DNA of 64,000 nucleotides from Parelaphostrongylus tenuis (GCA_019055375.1 JAHQIW010001224.1:1-64000), one strand, 5' to 3'. Counted from the first letter of the stretch, positions 44,255 to 57,610 are shown. Notes: generated by a model not told the origin, from the sequence alone. Made by a program: numbers and translations.

Positions 44255-44430
44255 ATCAATTAGATCAAGCATTGCATCCTTTTTGAGCCTGCTTGTTTGC
44301 ATGGCTATACTTGATCCATCATTTTAGCAAATCTCTTCATTGTGACTCGAGTACAGAATTTATATACGACGGAGAGAAAGCAGGCTGGGTGACAACTGTC
44401 TACGTCGTGAAGGCCTACCAACCCTTTCGC
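44255..44430 (-). pseudogene. Old RTE fragment (N-terminal RT)
   Basis: Aligns by eye with copy C 49655-49800: GCCTGCTTGTTTGCATGGCT, GTGACTCGAGTACAGAATTT and CTACGTCGTGAAGG appear in order with many substitutions. No open frame survives. Confidence 0.6.
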
Positions 44431-46484
44431 GGCCGTTAGTGGTAATAGCCACACGCAGTTCATCAAATCGCTATTTTTGGTATTTAATTACTGTTTCTCA
44501 TCGTTTTGGATAAGAATATGGGGGTTTCTAGTAATATTTCGATAGTTTAAGGTTTTCTCTACGCAATCGTATGTTTCTAATGCAAATATAACGTTAATGT
44601 GTGTGGAGAAAAACTCTCTTTCACCACGATATCAAAGTGATGTCGGCATTCTGTCAATCGCAATAACTTTTACAAAGAAGATAATGATATAAATCTATCA
44701 GTTTTGATAAACTTTATTACAAGCAGCACTTAAGAGTTATGACAGTGGCGGCAAATTGGAAAACAATGTACAATGTGTCAAAAGAAGCTGTTGCACAATG
44801 TATGCGATGCCAGGTCATCGATAATGCTCACTATAACCATGTTTTTATGTAGGGATTCGTAACTTATATAGTGATGCACACGAGGAAGATGGGAGCTTAT
44901 GTATCAGAGAATTCTTTACAAGAAGGGTCAATCGTTTTCAGGCGAACTAATAAGTACAGCAGGCCACCTATTTTATCAATGTTTCAGCAAGTCTAAGTTT
45001 TAGCTCTAGTGTGGGTGTAGAGATCTATTCTTCCCTGATAATCGAAGCCTGATACTTCGACTTAGCGCTGGATTGGCTGTTGTATCAAGTACGCAAAACA
45101 TGATGATTTAACATTAACTACAAGTTATACACTAGCCATTGCCTATTCTGGGTATTGTAATTGTACAGCGTATGATTATGTCTATTTTCTAGGTTACTGT
45201 GAGAAATAGATCCTTATGTAAGAAGAATTCTGTAGAGCTGTCATTTGTTGATGTTGTCTTTTATGAGGATATTGTAAGGCTGCAAGTAGTTGATATTGTG
45301 AGAGAGAGAAGCGGTCGTCTCAACGGAGATAGTGAACCGAGGAGATGATTGATTGCAAGGTGGTTGAAAACTAATTATATATCTTAAAATTCATACAGTT
45401 GTTTTTCTATTATATATTTAAACGAAATTAATGGAAGAAAAGCAGCTGGCATGGAGCTTTTTTCACCAAGTTTTTACCACAGATACTCCTATGTTATTGT
45501 TATCTGTTATCGTTAACTCTTGTGTTATTATTATCCGCTATGAGCGGATAGGTGTCTATATGCAATGGAGACTTCAGTTGAGTTATGTGCACTTGTGGAC
45601 ATCTGCGACTTAGATAGTGAGTCTCGAAACTAATGCAACGAAACAGGTATCGAAAGAATCTTCACTGATAGTTGCTTGGGACCCTTCGCATAAAAACTTT
45701 TTTATTTCAGAAGGCAGCGAACAAAAGCTTAGACAACGGTAATAAGCAGGACGAATTTGAATAGTTTGATGTAGCTTTATGTAACAGGCAATACCAGCAG
45801 GCTTATGCTTGTTTCAAATCTGTATACTAATAAAATCTCATTCATCAAGCAAATTTCCACTAAATTCAACTACTTTTAAGCATTCCCCTACGCCGACAGA
45901 GAAAATTGGGTGGTCATGTTGGACTGCTTTGACCTGTCACAATATAGGATGCTTAAAAAGCACTCAAAACGGACAACTTGCGTGGCTTTAGTGAGGTGAG
46001 TTCCAAATCTCCCGAGAAGCCATAAATGACACAGATCATTAGCCATTGCATGCAACATGAGGCACTCTGGAAGTCATTATTACGTTTATCATGTCACTCC
46101 TTTGATGCTAATACTTCAGTTACTGAACGGAATTAATCGACAAGTATTTGCAAAATAAGCGAGTGCAAATCTCCTACATGTTCTGTAGTATATCCCCATT
46201 CATCAAAGCATTCTGCATAATTCGCTTAGGCGATGAGTACAGCTATTCCACCTTTCTTTTCTATGTGGCGTTTATTCCTCATTAATGATGACAGGCATAT
46301 GGAATATCAGTTTTCGTTAAATCTCTCAGCAATCTCTTCAAATAAACATGTTCGACTTGAATTCAGATTCGGATGCAATAAAAGGATTCATTCTTTTTTG
46401 TAAGTCTCACAAAATCCGACACTAGAGTGCAACATGGATCCACCTATTGCTTAATTAGCATTGAACGTAAGTCGTCCCGATGAT
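44431..46484. other. Non-coding, no recognised gene
   Basis: AT-rich. It contains three short blocks shared with the terminal exon at 27.9-28.0 kb, but in reversed order (45287-45358). Otherwise there is nothing supportable. Confidence 0.4.
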
Positions 46485-46920
46485 CGATTTCATGGTACGA
46501 GCTGATTCCAGTAAGCCATCCATTCCTGCCTGTCGCGTTCAAACGTATCGCCGTGGTTTCTATTCGCTCTGAGATATTGTGCTACCAGTTGCTGTTGCTG
46601 AAGCGCGACATTTATCTGGGCCCTTGGCGTATGTCGAAACTTTGTTTTCCTTCCTTCGCTTGCAATACGCACGATCATTTTTCTTCTGCGCGCTCACTGA
46701 CACTTGGTGATCTACCACCCTGCTCAGATGTTGACCAGGTTTTGAAGCATACTCTACGGCAGGAAAAACTGCGGAATTTGGAAAGGTAGTAATGGAGTCG
46801 GATCTTCTTTGTACTCTTCATTGTAGCATCAATGTTCGTAATGGCTTTTCAAACCTCTCGCTTTCTTCTGCTCATCTTTAGAGCTAGGTCGGACATTATA
46901 TTGACTTTTCATTCTGAATA
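46485..46920 (-). pseudogene. Old RTE fragment (RT C-terminal region)
   Basis: Matches copy C 48490-49060 with an internal deletion. Recognisable pieces are a decayed TFERDRQEWMAYWNQLVP at the C-terminal end, AGTGATCTACC-like sequence before GACCAGGTTTTGAAGCATA, GGAGTCGGATCTTCTTTGT and CTTTCTTCTGCTCATCTTTA followed by AGAGCTAGGTCG. More diverged than the other copies. Confidence 0.6.
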
Positions 46921-48382
46921 CATGAGACTGGATCAATTAAAGACATATAGGGATGATGATTTGAGCAAAGCTAAGACGGTGCAATCACTAGCGATGCATT
47001 TGCACCACCATTTCACTTTGATCAGTCTTCTCACATGCTTAGGAAAGTCAGTGGATTATTAGGGTAAGATGACATCAGTCTGTCTAACCTCTCTGATTTG
47101 CAACGATAGAAAAAAATCACTGTAGAATAACGATATTTTGATATGGCTGTAAAACCTTTGTATAGATCTTGACAAATCTTTACTAATCAGAGTCAATCTG
47201 GCCATCCAAAATTTCTCTGACTGCTCATGTTCCACTGAATCGAATCCCCTTTCTATGTTAACGCATGGTGATCTCTCGCACTATCGCGTGACTCTAATGA
47301 GACATGACATGATTTGAATGTTTCGATGTCAAATCTCACTCGGGTACTGTAATAGCGACGTTGCTTTTCGTACGAGGGCAAGCAGGCGCCGGACATGCTT
47401 GCACAGATAATGGTGGCATTGCGCCTCGTGGGAAAGCGACGGCGTGAATTGACTGCGGTCGAGGTTCAGTGGTTTCTGCTGTGTGGTCCCTGGATATGTC
47501 TCAGGCAGTGATCTGATCGATATCTGAATACTGTTAGATTGTCCTTAGCGGGGCACTGATCTTTGTGCTGCCACGCGTTGAACTTCCGGGTTGCGACGGC
47601 TTTTACCCTTTGAAGTGGCACGCTACGCTTCCAAGTTGCTACGACCTGAACTTTAGTCCGTGGTGATCGCGTCTTCTGCCAACTTGTCTCTTGTAACCGA
47701 CAAGAGCACAGAGTTCAAAATCTTTATATGGGATATACCAAACAACCTATAATATACATATATCACTGTAATAATAACATAAGAATAATATGTATACGAT
47801 CGCGACATATCGTTATGTCAACATATGTCCGTGAATGTGATGTTTCGTCTTGTGACGATAATATGAGCAAGTGCACGTAATTTATGAGATGTATCGTCGT
47901 GTGACGATACCATGGATGTTGTAATAAACGGAACATGACTAGGCGGCGGAGCTCGTTGGGGGGTTGCTATGTTCGCCCCGAAGTAGAAGCACCGGCGGCG
48001 GCATCCAGTGGGTGAATATATTGTGATAGCAGTAGGGTCACTACTGATTAGATATGGGGAGAATCCCTTGACCGCGGTGGTCGGAAGAGCATAGCCGAAG
48101 TGAGCTTGCTCCGCCACGTAAGTGATATGTTCCGCTCACAATTCTATTGAGTTCATTCAAGCGTCCATGTATTCACGCTGCTTCCTATACGCAAACTTCT
48201 CAAATGAGCGCCAGGAAATCAATCGATTACGCGATTGTTGCTGCCACTTGCTCTGACTTGATGGCGCCTCTCAGATATAGAAAGTTCAGCCCATTCTACA
48301 TCTTATTTTGAATATCAAGTAATAGCAGCATTTTTATTGAAAAATATTATTGCTATTTTGCTGTGGAGTTATGTCGCATTTA
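46921..48382. other. Non-coding with one dispersed repeat
   Basis: 47370-47455 (+) belongs to the 27.0/36.1/47.4 kb repeat family (GGACATGCTTGCACAGATAA, GTGGGAAAGCGACGG). No gene is seen; the frame at 47818-48117 (-) is unsupported. Confidence 0.45.
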
Positions 48383-48400
48383 TATATATATATATATATT
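48383..48400. repeat. (TA)n microsatellite
   Basis: Nine TA units a few bases before the 3' target-site duplication of RTE copy C. Confidence 0.85.
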
Positions 48401-48422
48401 AATTATGCATAAATATGCACGC

Positions 48423-48434
48423 GTACATACACAT
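48423..48434. repeat. Target-site duplication of RTE copy C (3' side)
   Basis: GTACATACACAT, matched 11/12 by GTACATACATAT at 51793-51804. Confidence 0.75.
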
Positions 48435-51400
48435 CAGCTGTCACCTGTCACCTGCCACCTGTCGTCCCGTTGATCGTCGAGTGAATCGAGCGGGTACCAG
48501 CAACTCTTCCATTCTTTCCCTATCGCGTGGAAGAGTAGCCCGGTGGGTCCTCCTCGCTCTAGGGATTCGCTGAGCATCATATCTTTCTTCTATCGCTTTC
48601 GTGAGGAAATCGGACCAACGGGTCAGTGGTCTTCCTTTAGAGCGCTTGACGTTTCGAGGAATCCAGTCGGTAACGGCTCTCGTCCATGGGTTGTCGTTGA
48701 AGCGCATCACGTGTCCGGCCCACCTTATTTTCGATATTCTGGAGTAAAGGACGGCGTCTCTCATTTTCCATCGTTGACGTAGGTCGGAACTTCGGATCCT
48801 TTCTCTCGTTTCGAGATACGGAATACTCCTAGCATCGACCTTTCGACTGCGCGTTCGATAACGCCAAGTGATCTATCATCCTGCTTACCTAGCGACCAGG
48901 TTTCTGCTGCATACGTCAGGGCAGGGTTAACTTGTCGAGTCGAAAAGGTGGGCACGGAGTCGGATGTTCTTTGTCCTCTTCACTACATTTCAATGCTCTT
49001 AAACGTTCCCCAAGCCGCTCGTTTCCTCCTGCTCAACTCTGGAGCTAGGTCGTTCATCATGTTGATTTCACGACCTAGATAGACGTAACTGGAGCATTCG
49101 GAGATTGTCGTTCCGTTCAGCGTGAATGGGGCATTCGAAACCCATCCGTTCCTCATGAACATTGTTTTCGTTAGATTCAGTTGAAGACCAATCTTTCCAC
49201 AGGCGTTATCGAAATCAGTCAACATTCGTTCCGCTTGGCTGATGTTTGGTGTTATGAGAACGATATCGTCAGCAAAGCGAAGATGGTTTAATTGTCGACC
49301 GTCAATTTTCACTCCCATTTCGTCCCATTCTAATGTTCGCATGACGTTTTGTAGGGTGGCAGTGAATAGTTTTGGCGAAATTGTATCGCCTTGTCGAACC
49401 CCTCTTCTTACGTCAATGGTGATATTGTTGTAGAATGGAGATATTTGGTCGTGAAATCTTTAAAATGCTCACGAAAGGATCATTACGTACCGAGTAGGGA
49501 CGCCCTGGTTATCCAGAGCCTCTATAACCGCTTCTGTTTCCACTGAATCAAAGGCTTTCTTCAGATCGATGAAAGTGAGACAGAGTGGTTGCTTGTACTC
49601 TTGTGAAACTTCAATGAGCCTTGTAATCGTGTGGATGTGGTCTATGGTACTAAATCCTTTTCGGAACCCTGCTTGTTCGCATGGCTGTCCTTCGTCCAGT
49701 GTTCTGTCAATCCTGTTTAGGATGACTTGAGTAAAGAGTTTATAGACACGACAGCACAGATTGGGCGATAATTGCCTATGTCGTGAAGGTCTCCCTTTTT
49801 GAACAACAATACGGTCTTGCTGGTTTTCCATTGAATAGGGACCTTGCATTCTGGCAAGTTAGCGAGTGAAGAGCCGAGCCAGGGTGTTGATGAGAATTGG
49901 CGGCAGGTTCTTCAGGTGTTCTGGTCTAATCCTGTCTGGACCGGGTGTTGTTCTGTTCTTCACCGACGATATAGCATGTCGGATTTCGGAAGGAGGACCG
50001 GTGGAACGACATATTCGTCCTCTTTCAATTTATATGACGGCAGGAGGACATGGCTAGCGAAGAGATCCGAGTAGTATTGGTGGATGATTTTCTCCATAGC
50101 CCTTCTGGAAGCTGTAAGTGTCCCGTCAGGTATCGGAGTGCAATCATCTTGGTCTTAGAGTTGGCGAAGCCTCGCTGGGCTTTGCGAATGCTCTTCCCAG
50201 CTTCTGCAGCTTCTGCCATAACTGCTGCTCTTCTCTCTTTGAGGTCTTCTTTCATCGCTTCTCTGCAGCGTTTCGCAAGTTCGGACGTAAGGTTTCGGTT
50301 GCCTGCAGCTCGTGCGATTCCACGTTGACGTATCAGCTTGAGTGTCTGCGGAGACAAGCGTCTCTTTCGTGACCTTATGACTCTCGGCTTTCATAGCGCT
50401 AACGTGAAGATATTCAACGAGGTCGATCGTATTCTTCGTCGATGTTGTCGACAACGGTATCTTCCCAAGAGCCGACTAATGATTTGAATACATCCCAGTT
50501 TATGGTAGTTCTGGGACTTCGTTGTTTGAATTTAGCGGCTTTCTCTCCTCTCCTCGAAAATCGGAACGTTGCGCGAAGGAGGCGATGGTCTGATCCCGTG
50601 TAGAACTTAGGAACAACAGCGACATCGGTCAGGCAAAACCTTCGATTTACTAAGATGTGATCTATTTCGTTATGGTACTCTCCATTGGGAGACTCCCACG
50701 TCCATCGCTGAGAAAGAGGCTTCTGGAATTGCGAGTTACCATGGATGGTTTGGGTCGTCATGATAAACTCAGATAGCCTCTCACCCTGTTCATTCCATTC
50801 TAGTCCGTGGGTCCCTATGTGACGTTCTTCAGACGTTCTTCTAGGTCCAATTTTTGCGTTAAAATCTCCGACAATGACCTTGAAGAATGTAAGATCTTCT
50901 CTGGAGATTTTTGCGAAATTCATATAGAACGCTTCGACTTCGTCTTTGTCATAGCTTGATGTTGGTGCGTGAGCAATGAAGATGCTCAAAGCCGGCATAG
51001 AACCACATCGTTTCTAGCGTAATCGTCCGATACGGGTTGTTAGTTGTTCGAAAGAATCAATGTTCACAATCAAATTCGATTTGACGAGAATGCCAACGCC
51101 GCCGACACCTCTGCGATCGCATGTACCAAGGAACAGTTCTTCTCCGGTGTCATAAACAGCGTGAAAAGGATGGCGCCTTCTCGTCTCAGCCAGGCCAGTG
51201 ACGTCGTACCTTATTCTTCTTGCTTGAATCAATAGATCTTCTACAGCGGATTCGTGAGCAAGGGTTCTTGCGTTGTAGGTACAGATCGTCATTTTAGTCC
51301 GTTTCGATCTTGGCAGCCTAGTTCGGCCTGAGATTTTAGCAGCCTCTCCGTACTCGTCCTACCTGGCGCTGTCGCACCAGGGGCTCTTTTGGGTCAGGGG

Positions 51401-51792
51401 AATGAGGCCCATATTTGTTACTGTTTTTGGCATTTTGATAACCAACACTATAGTTTGCTAGGCTCTAAACGTGGGAGCTGGGTACTCACGAGTAGCTTGC
51501 CAGTCTCTCTCGGAGGAGCGGGAGGAGCTTATTTGTTGGAGGCGACTCCTACCGCCTCCCATGTACTTCCCAGCCGCTTGATTGCAGGCTTTTGGCCGAC
51601 TTGACTCGTAGAAATAGAGTTTTTGTCAAGTCGGCGCTGCAGAAGCAGGGAGCTGTCCCCTGAATCCACCTGCGTCTCTGGGAAGCACACGGTCGCTTTT
51701 GGTTCGCGTTTATTCCCTATCCACCACCTGGAGACGCGCCACGTGCCCTCGCGACTAACCGGACGGGATCCGTCGAAGAGGGGGGTCTGTGG
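48435..51792 (-). mobile_element. RTE copy C, full length
   Basis: 3358-bp minus-strand copy. The 5' end (51792) reads CCACAGACCCCCCTC, matching the CCACGGACC termini of A and B. The 3' tail is about three AGGTG(A/G)C units ending CAGCTG. A 12-bp TSD (one mismatch) flanks it. It has a leader of about 500 bp, then endonuclease and RT in one decayed ORF. It provides the uninterrupted reference for the A/B nested pair. Confidence 0.9.
48441..51292 (-). pseudogene. RTE copy C endonuclease-RT ORF2 (broken)
   Basis: Starts at ATG 51292 ([12 protein letters not shown]). The endonuclease half is intact except for a TTG-to-TAG change near 51014. A one-base insertion near 50430, another near 50370 and a one-base loss near 50130 shift the linker. 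The RT half shows CEQAGFRKGFSTIDHIHTIT, LTFIDLKKAFDSVETEAV, LRFADDIVLITPN and MFMRNGWVSNAPFTLNG, then the C-terminal domain ending RDRERMEELLVPARFT. The extra base near 48930 is shared with copy D. About 950 codons in ancestral form; at least six disablements. Confidence 0.88.
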
Positions 51793-51804
51793 GTACATAC
51801 ATAT
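51793..51804. repeat. Target-site duplication of RTE copy C (5' side)
   Basis: GTACATACATAT, the partner of 48423-48434, adjoining CATA-rich sequence. Confidence 0.75.
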
Positions 51805-54480
51805 ATGCATAAATGCATATAAATATGAATGAGTAATGATTATGTACTCATATATATCCAAGAGTATTGAAAGGGTATGCAGAACAGCGTACATATCTAA
51901 TATTCATGAGTAGTATGCAAAACATTTGACGCCAAGTAGAGCACATCCGAGACATCTTGGAACCGCAGCGCTTTTCAGGAAGCCACCAAAATCACGCGTG
52001 GAAATAACACAACTCTGTGAGTGATGCATGCGAGGAATCTTTTAGAATTCAAGGAGTACTGGGACCCTAATCACACATGCGGATATGGATCATGCGAGGA
52101 GATAATACAAAGCTAAAAAGCGTATGACGTTGGTGGGAATGCATCAACGTATTCATGTACTATAAACGAGTGGATCATTGTTGTCCACGCTTTATTACCT
52201 GTCAATCAAAGACTGATTCTTTCTATCCAGGCAGTTGTGGTTTTGAAGCTGTTTATTCGGCTGATTCCATTTTTTATAAATTAACATCTGCTAATTCCGC
52301 GAAGTGGGAGACAGCCGAGTCGGCTTGGAGACATGATCCGGAGGCTCGCACTAGCCAAAATACTGAAATGTCAAAAAATTTGCCGCAGGCAAGTCGTGTA
52401 CGCTGGGACCCCGGCTGCTTCAAAGGCTCCTCCGTTTCGCCCCTCTGACCTACGACCCTTGTGGTCGACGACGAAGCCAAAAGCCGCCTTGATCGATACA
52501 TTATACGAAATGTCGTAATCTATGCCGAGGTCAGTTACACACCGACCGCGCGATCAAGAATTGTGTTTACATGAACGCGGTTACTTCTCTGGTCATTCAT
52601 GTCTTATAAGATATTTGGGCATTGAATGGATAGGTCAAACTTTCGCAGTGATCTCTCAATAGATACCTATGTCTGTTTTAGACGATGATGCAAGGCGTCC
52701 GGTATGCGGCGTACGTGGCCTCACTATGAATACCGGAGTCAGTAGAAGAACCCAGTATCTCCAGGTTCTCACGTGAGGTTACACCTCCACTCTCGGAGCT
52801 CTCCTTTTCCTGTTATTTGTCTTGGCACTTCATATTATTAATGCACGAAAATAATAAAACGTCTTTAATTATATAGCATCCTGGATTACTATCTAGCATA
52901 AGCTTGACTGTGATGCCTGAGATACTAACACTGCACATACATGTTACTTGGCAATTAGTGCTAATTGATTCACTTTAATTTACTTCATTCTGCTTTTCTA
53001 TGACAACTCATACTTTAGTCATCTGTGTAGCCTTAGCGCTTAGTTCCCTTCAAATTATCTGCATCATATGATGTACGGCAAACTACGGTTTTTGTTTAGT
53101 AATTTCATCATATGATTGTCGGAGTCACATATCATATCTTGCTTATCCCATTTTGTCTATTGTACATCTTTTGAGGTTCATCTTCAACAGATCTGAGTTT
53201 TCGAAAGTCTGTATATTCACATTTTTTAAGTCATCAGTTCAATATTGTCGAATGTTAGTTGATTGGTTCTATTGTTTAATGAATTGCTCCTTTGTTAAAC
53301 TTTGTATGCACTGCTTATTAGTTTTGCATGATTGGGTGCGATATTGAATACAACCGCAACAATGCTGAGATACGAGCGAAATACAGAATCTCGGATGGAC
53401 TCAAAAGCTGCGACTATCCTTTTCGGTATTCACGTGGTTAGCCAATGAACCATTAGGATTGTTGCTTTTGCTCTTTTATTGACTGTTTCATCCAGTTCTT
53501 AATTTGTAAATTCTTGCAATTTGTGAAGTCAAATAAATATTTGATGGAAGAATATACTGTTGTACCATCACAGCTATTATGCCATCTCTAAAGACTCCTC
53601 TTGAAAGATTGGCAGCAAAGATTGAAATGCCAGGCACACCCTAAAACAGATAGTCCAAAGAGAGCTCTGCTCGATGAGAAATACGCGCGTCTGAGATATA
53701 GATCTGTGTGGATTTTACAGCGATATAAAAGAACTGCTTGGAACCGGCGACGTGGCAATGTAGCCAGAAATCTAAGCTTTCTAAGTTACTAACACTCGAT
53801 CAAAACTTCTTCTCCAGCGAATGAGGTCGGTTTTCTATTTGTCCCTTGTAATCAGAAAGAACCCTAGATACCAAAAACATATCGTTATCGCGAACACAAA
53901 GGGCGTCTTCAACATGGAATGTGTGGACTAACACTGTTTTACAGAAGACCATGATGAACGAAAGGCTTTGCATTCATTGGCATTAGATAACAAAAACGGG
54001 AATGGTCGGGCTATGGTTGCAGACTCTGGACTTCTTCCCAAATGTCTCCAGAGCTTCGTTGAAGAAGCGTCATTTTCCACAGCGAAAAATGTCCACCACA
54101 TCGCCATGAACAATAACATATGAAGTTTTCCTGCGACGAAGACATAGTTGCTAACTGATGCCAGCAACAGAGTGAAAGATGAAATCCATAGTTGTGTGCT
54201 TGGTAATTTGATAGCACAGTTATGCAGTAGAAAAAAAGACGTTGGCTCGTTATCTTACTGATCTTTGTGAGGTGTTCTCATCAATTCTAGCACCAGAGCA
54301 ATAAACACCGAATATTAACCGCAAGTGATCAAAATTTTCTTGGCAATATTATTAGCATACGCCATCGTCCTAAGCACTTTGCTGCCATCTATCAGGTCAC
54401 AAATCAACAACGCTCTGTTCAAAAATTTCTGAACTTTCTTTTGATACCAGATTTGTTCACACTTACCTCACTATGGCTGC
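51805..54480. other. Non-coding, no recognised gene
   Basis: Short frames only (52155-52448, 53153-53347, 53601-53792), none with motif, splice support or repeat partners. Confidence 0.4.
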
Positions 54481-54499
54481 TCAACAAAGCCTTTACCAC

Positions 54500-55205
54500 A
54501 CTTTGCTGCCTTACGAGTACAAGTTGGGGCACAATGTACAAAACTTTGAGAACTCAATCAAGTAAAGGTTCAAGGATCCTTGTTCAAGCAAATAACGCTT
54601 CGATTCTTTCTAAATTTCGCGCCGGCAACACCAACTTGAAGGGATGGCTGCGCTACGGACGTCCATGTGAAGTCGGTGAAGAGAGCGTCATTAGAGCAAG
54701 CAAAAAACAATTCAACTTTGACCATGAGGAGTTGGCCGACTATTTTGAATGTGGTTATGCGCAAATAAGCAGACTCTTGAAGACAGAAGTTATAAAATGG
54801 AAAAGGGGTTGACGGACTCCATACAAGCTCACGTAGGTACTGATGCTCGAGCGCAAAAAATCGTTCAAATTCTGTTTCATCGTCATCTTCGACGATATAA
54901 ATGTGTGAGGGCCGATGACGCATTCTCCAAGTAGTGTTGCTGAGCAATTTTGATTAGTTCTGCTTGATAAATTTGGTGTTTATTGCTCTAGTGCAGAAAC
55001 TCCTGAGGAGACCTACTAAATCATGCCTTATGGCAATAATTATATTGAATAACGAGTACAGCACTACGAACAGAGTGCCACAAAAGGCACAACTCTGGAG
55101 AACTGACCCTTTAGGTGCCCAGCAGGCTGTATATGTGCCACTGATCTATCACGCTTCGTCATGGGCAAAATAACAAAGTGGTACCGAAAGGGTTGATGAA
55201 GTTCG
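54500..55205 (+). pseudogene. mariner-type transposase remnant
   Basis: Two frames share the start: LLPYEYKLGHNVQNFENSIK (about 54505) resembles the mariner N-terminal helix, and after frameshifts FRAGNTNLKGWLRYGRP continues to CEVGEESVIRASKKQF and the helix-turn-helix block ELADYFECGYAQISRLLK. This ordering (F-R-x-G...L...GRP...HTH) is typical of mariner DNA-binding domains. Later pieces (KWKRGLTDSIQAHVG; LLDKFGVYCSSAETPEE) suggest the linker, but the DDE/D catalytic residues are not identifiable. No terminal inverted repeats were found. Decayed and inactive. Confidence 0.65.
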
Positions 55206-55855
55206 AGCACATCCATTACTCCTCATTTGCTCTATTTAGTTCCTAGTCCCATAAATGAGCACCAATGACCATTTGATCACAGCCAAAGAGCTGTACAATC
55301 AAAAGTGTCCCCACATTTGTGTTGACACAGTGTTAAGATGTCACGAAATTTGCTAACTAGAGGACTCGCTATTTTGTAGACATGAGAAAGATTCGCTCTA
55401 CTGCCACAGACTACTAGTTGAGATTCTCAATGAAGATACTGAAGTGCTTGAAGCTTGGATAACTCTGAATTATCGCTTACTGAGTATTGCATTCCTATTA
55501 TAACGATTGCAACCTGCCAAAGATATGATAGTATCTCATGAAATCGCATTCTTCGTTCATGGCTGCCTCGCAATTCTGCGCGAAAGGTCTTGCCGTAACC
55601 CAAAAGTTCAACTCAAGAATTTTGCTACGCGTTCAACCAAGATTGAAAAGCAGGTCAATTATTAATAATTTTATGCTGGCATGTTACTTTTCTATTCATT
55701 GGTATAGTCGCCGCAAAGAAACAAATTGAATGCAAGAAGTGCTAAAAACTGCACGCTAAATTGGGTGGTGTGATAACAAAAAATATCTTATTACCTCGAC
55801 AATCACCACAATTGCTCCTTTCTCGAAACACCGAGAACTTTCCATTGTCTGTTTA
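55206..55855. other. Non-coding, possible mariner 3' remnant
   Basis: Directly downstream of the transposase remnant; no conserved motif remains. Confidence 0.35.
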
Positions 55856-55859
55856 AAGT

Positions 55860-55955
55860 TCCTTGTTTCCGCTATTTGCAGCAATAAGGCAGCTATGGGC
55901 AGTCACTACGGCTGTCTAGACGCGCTGGTTCACTTTCATCCGATCTACTATTAAA
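55860..55955 (+). repeat. Interspersed repeat unit (7.3/24.3/55.9 kb family)
   Basis: TTTCCGCTATTTGCAGCAAT, then GGCAGCTATGGGCAGTC, matching 7335-7445 and 24275-24370. Confidence 0.55.
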
Positions 55956-56594
55956 CTCTTACCCTAGATTTGCGACAGTAAGACATTTTCAGACATGTTT
56001 ATAATGAAATTTTTAGAAATACAGAAATAGAGGCAGTTGGAAAGTCTGGTGAATAGCTAAACTTTAGTACAAGAAAAGACGAACAGATAGGTATATGTTT
56101 ACACATTCAAGTAGAGAAATAGAAATTACAGAAGGTGCTGTTATCTGCACAGAAAATTGTATAACAGACTGTATAAAATGAAATAAAGGTTCTCATAGGA
56201 ATGTCAAAGCAATGATACGAATGAACGCACTATTTCAGATCAAGGACTCGAACCGAAAGTTTATGCACTTCTCGAACTAATGAAAATGCGCTCCAAGTCA
56301 ATAGCCGTTTGCGCCCGTGCGGTCGCGAAGCGGTTTTCATCCACGTGGCGATAAATACGATAAGGACATCCGACGCGTTCATTCTATTCATTCGTCGGTC
56401 GCAAGTGGTCAGGCCATGTAATCCCATTGCACGCACGCGTAAGTAATCTCTTTATACATTATATATTTAGGATTAGTATATATCTTTGTCGGATTTTAAG
56501 GCGACACAACACCGCCCACTTAGGCCGCGAGTCTCAGCCAGTTGACAGGCGCTTTGACCTTTACGCCTATTTCGCCACAGAGAACGACTTGGTA

Positions 56595-56830
56595 TTTTAT
56601 CAGTCTTATTTGATATAAACCTAGGAGAACTGAGTGGTGAGCAAAAATACGACCTCAGAAGGCGTAGAACCCGCGTTTCATCCATACCGGGGACGTGTGC
56701 TACCACTTCAGCACCGCGGCACAGTCTCACCACCACTAGTTTTCGCTCACCACTCAGTTCTCTTAGGTTTTTCTAAAACATCATTGCACTGCGAAAAAGC
56801 AGTAAAATTACTAGAATTTCACGAGTGCTA
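56595..56830 (-). repeat. tRNA-derived SINE-like unit
   Basis: Minus strand reads GAAGTGGTAGCACACGTC, GGTATGGATGAAACGCGGGT, then GAGGTCGTATTTTTGCTCAC, a near-copy of the plus-strand unit at 56950-57115. A second body piece (TTTTCGCTCACCACTCAGTT) lies at 56738 on the plus strand, so the locus is a small inverted cluster. Confidence 0.6.
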
Positions 56831-56949
56831 CGTATCACATGGCTGTCAGCCCAGCAGGATTTATAAAGCGAAATCGCATACTCGACCAAGCTTGTTGCAA
56901 GTTGGTGGCTGATAGCTATCATAGTGATATTGAAGAATGAGTGCTGGTG

Positions 56950-57115
56950 CGAATGTCTTAGGTGATGTAGTGGTAGCACAGCGTTTCCGGTATGGATGAA
57001 ACGCGGGTTCGACTACTGTCTGAGGTCGTATTTTTGCTCACCACTCAATTCTCTGAGGTTTATCTATAAACATTACACTACGGAAAAAACACTGAAAACA
57101 CTAGATTTCACGAGT
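56950..57115 (+). repeat. tRNA-derived SINE-like unit
   Basis: Box-A-like GATGTAGTGGTAGCACAG and box-B-like GCGGGTTCGACTAC, then a body GTCTGAGGTCGTATTTTTGC and CACCACTCAATTCTCTGAGG shared with 56595-56830. The acceptor stem cannot be formed, so it is not a functional tRNA. Confidence 0.6.
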
Positions 57116-57434
57116 CTTATGCTAAACATTACTTCTGTTGAACTCTATCAAGTGTTATGCTTAACATGGCAATATTTAGTGCGACTCGTGTATTTCGCGC
57201 TCGTCCATACTCCGGTAACAGTCGAGCAGAAGTTCCGCTGCAAGTAAGTTCATTTAGCATTAGTTTTATAGCTATATCTATAGAAATTTTTTGCACATCT
57301 TAAATCTGTCCATTTTCTCATCCGGTATCAATGATGCTTCTTTGATTCGGGTTTATCGTGTGTCTCTTCTAATTCTAACGAAACAGTAGCAGTTGATGAC
57401 GAGAACATTCGTATATTTGGAAAAAGAATGCTTG

Positions 57435-57610
57435 CCTGACGAAAACTGTGAATAAAAAGAAGAATAGAACGGTTGGGAGAGAAGCAGCTACTGTTGCGGA
57501 TGGGTAAACCTGATGAGAACAGTCGAATAATAGGAAAGAATAGTAGTTGGGAAGGGAGTAGCTGCTGTTGTGGAATGGACGACCTGACGATAACAGTTGA
57601 ATAATAGAGT
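57435..57610 (+). repeat. 74-bp tandem repeat, ~2.4 units
   Basis: CCTGA(C/T)GA(A/G/T)AAC motifs recur at 57435, 57509 and 57583, spaced exactly 74 bases. The units share GAATA.AA.GAA(A/G)AATAG and GCTGCTGTTG blocks. 74 is not a multiple of three and the overlapping minus-strand frames are accidental. Confidence 0.8.
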
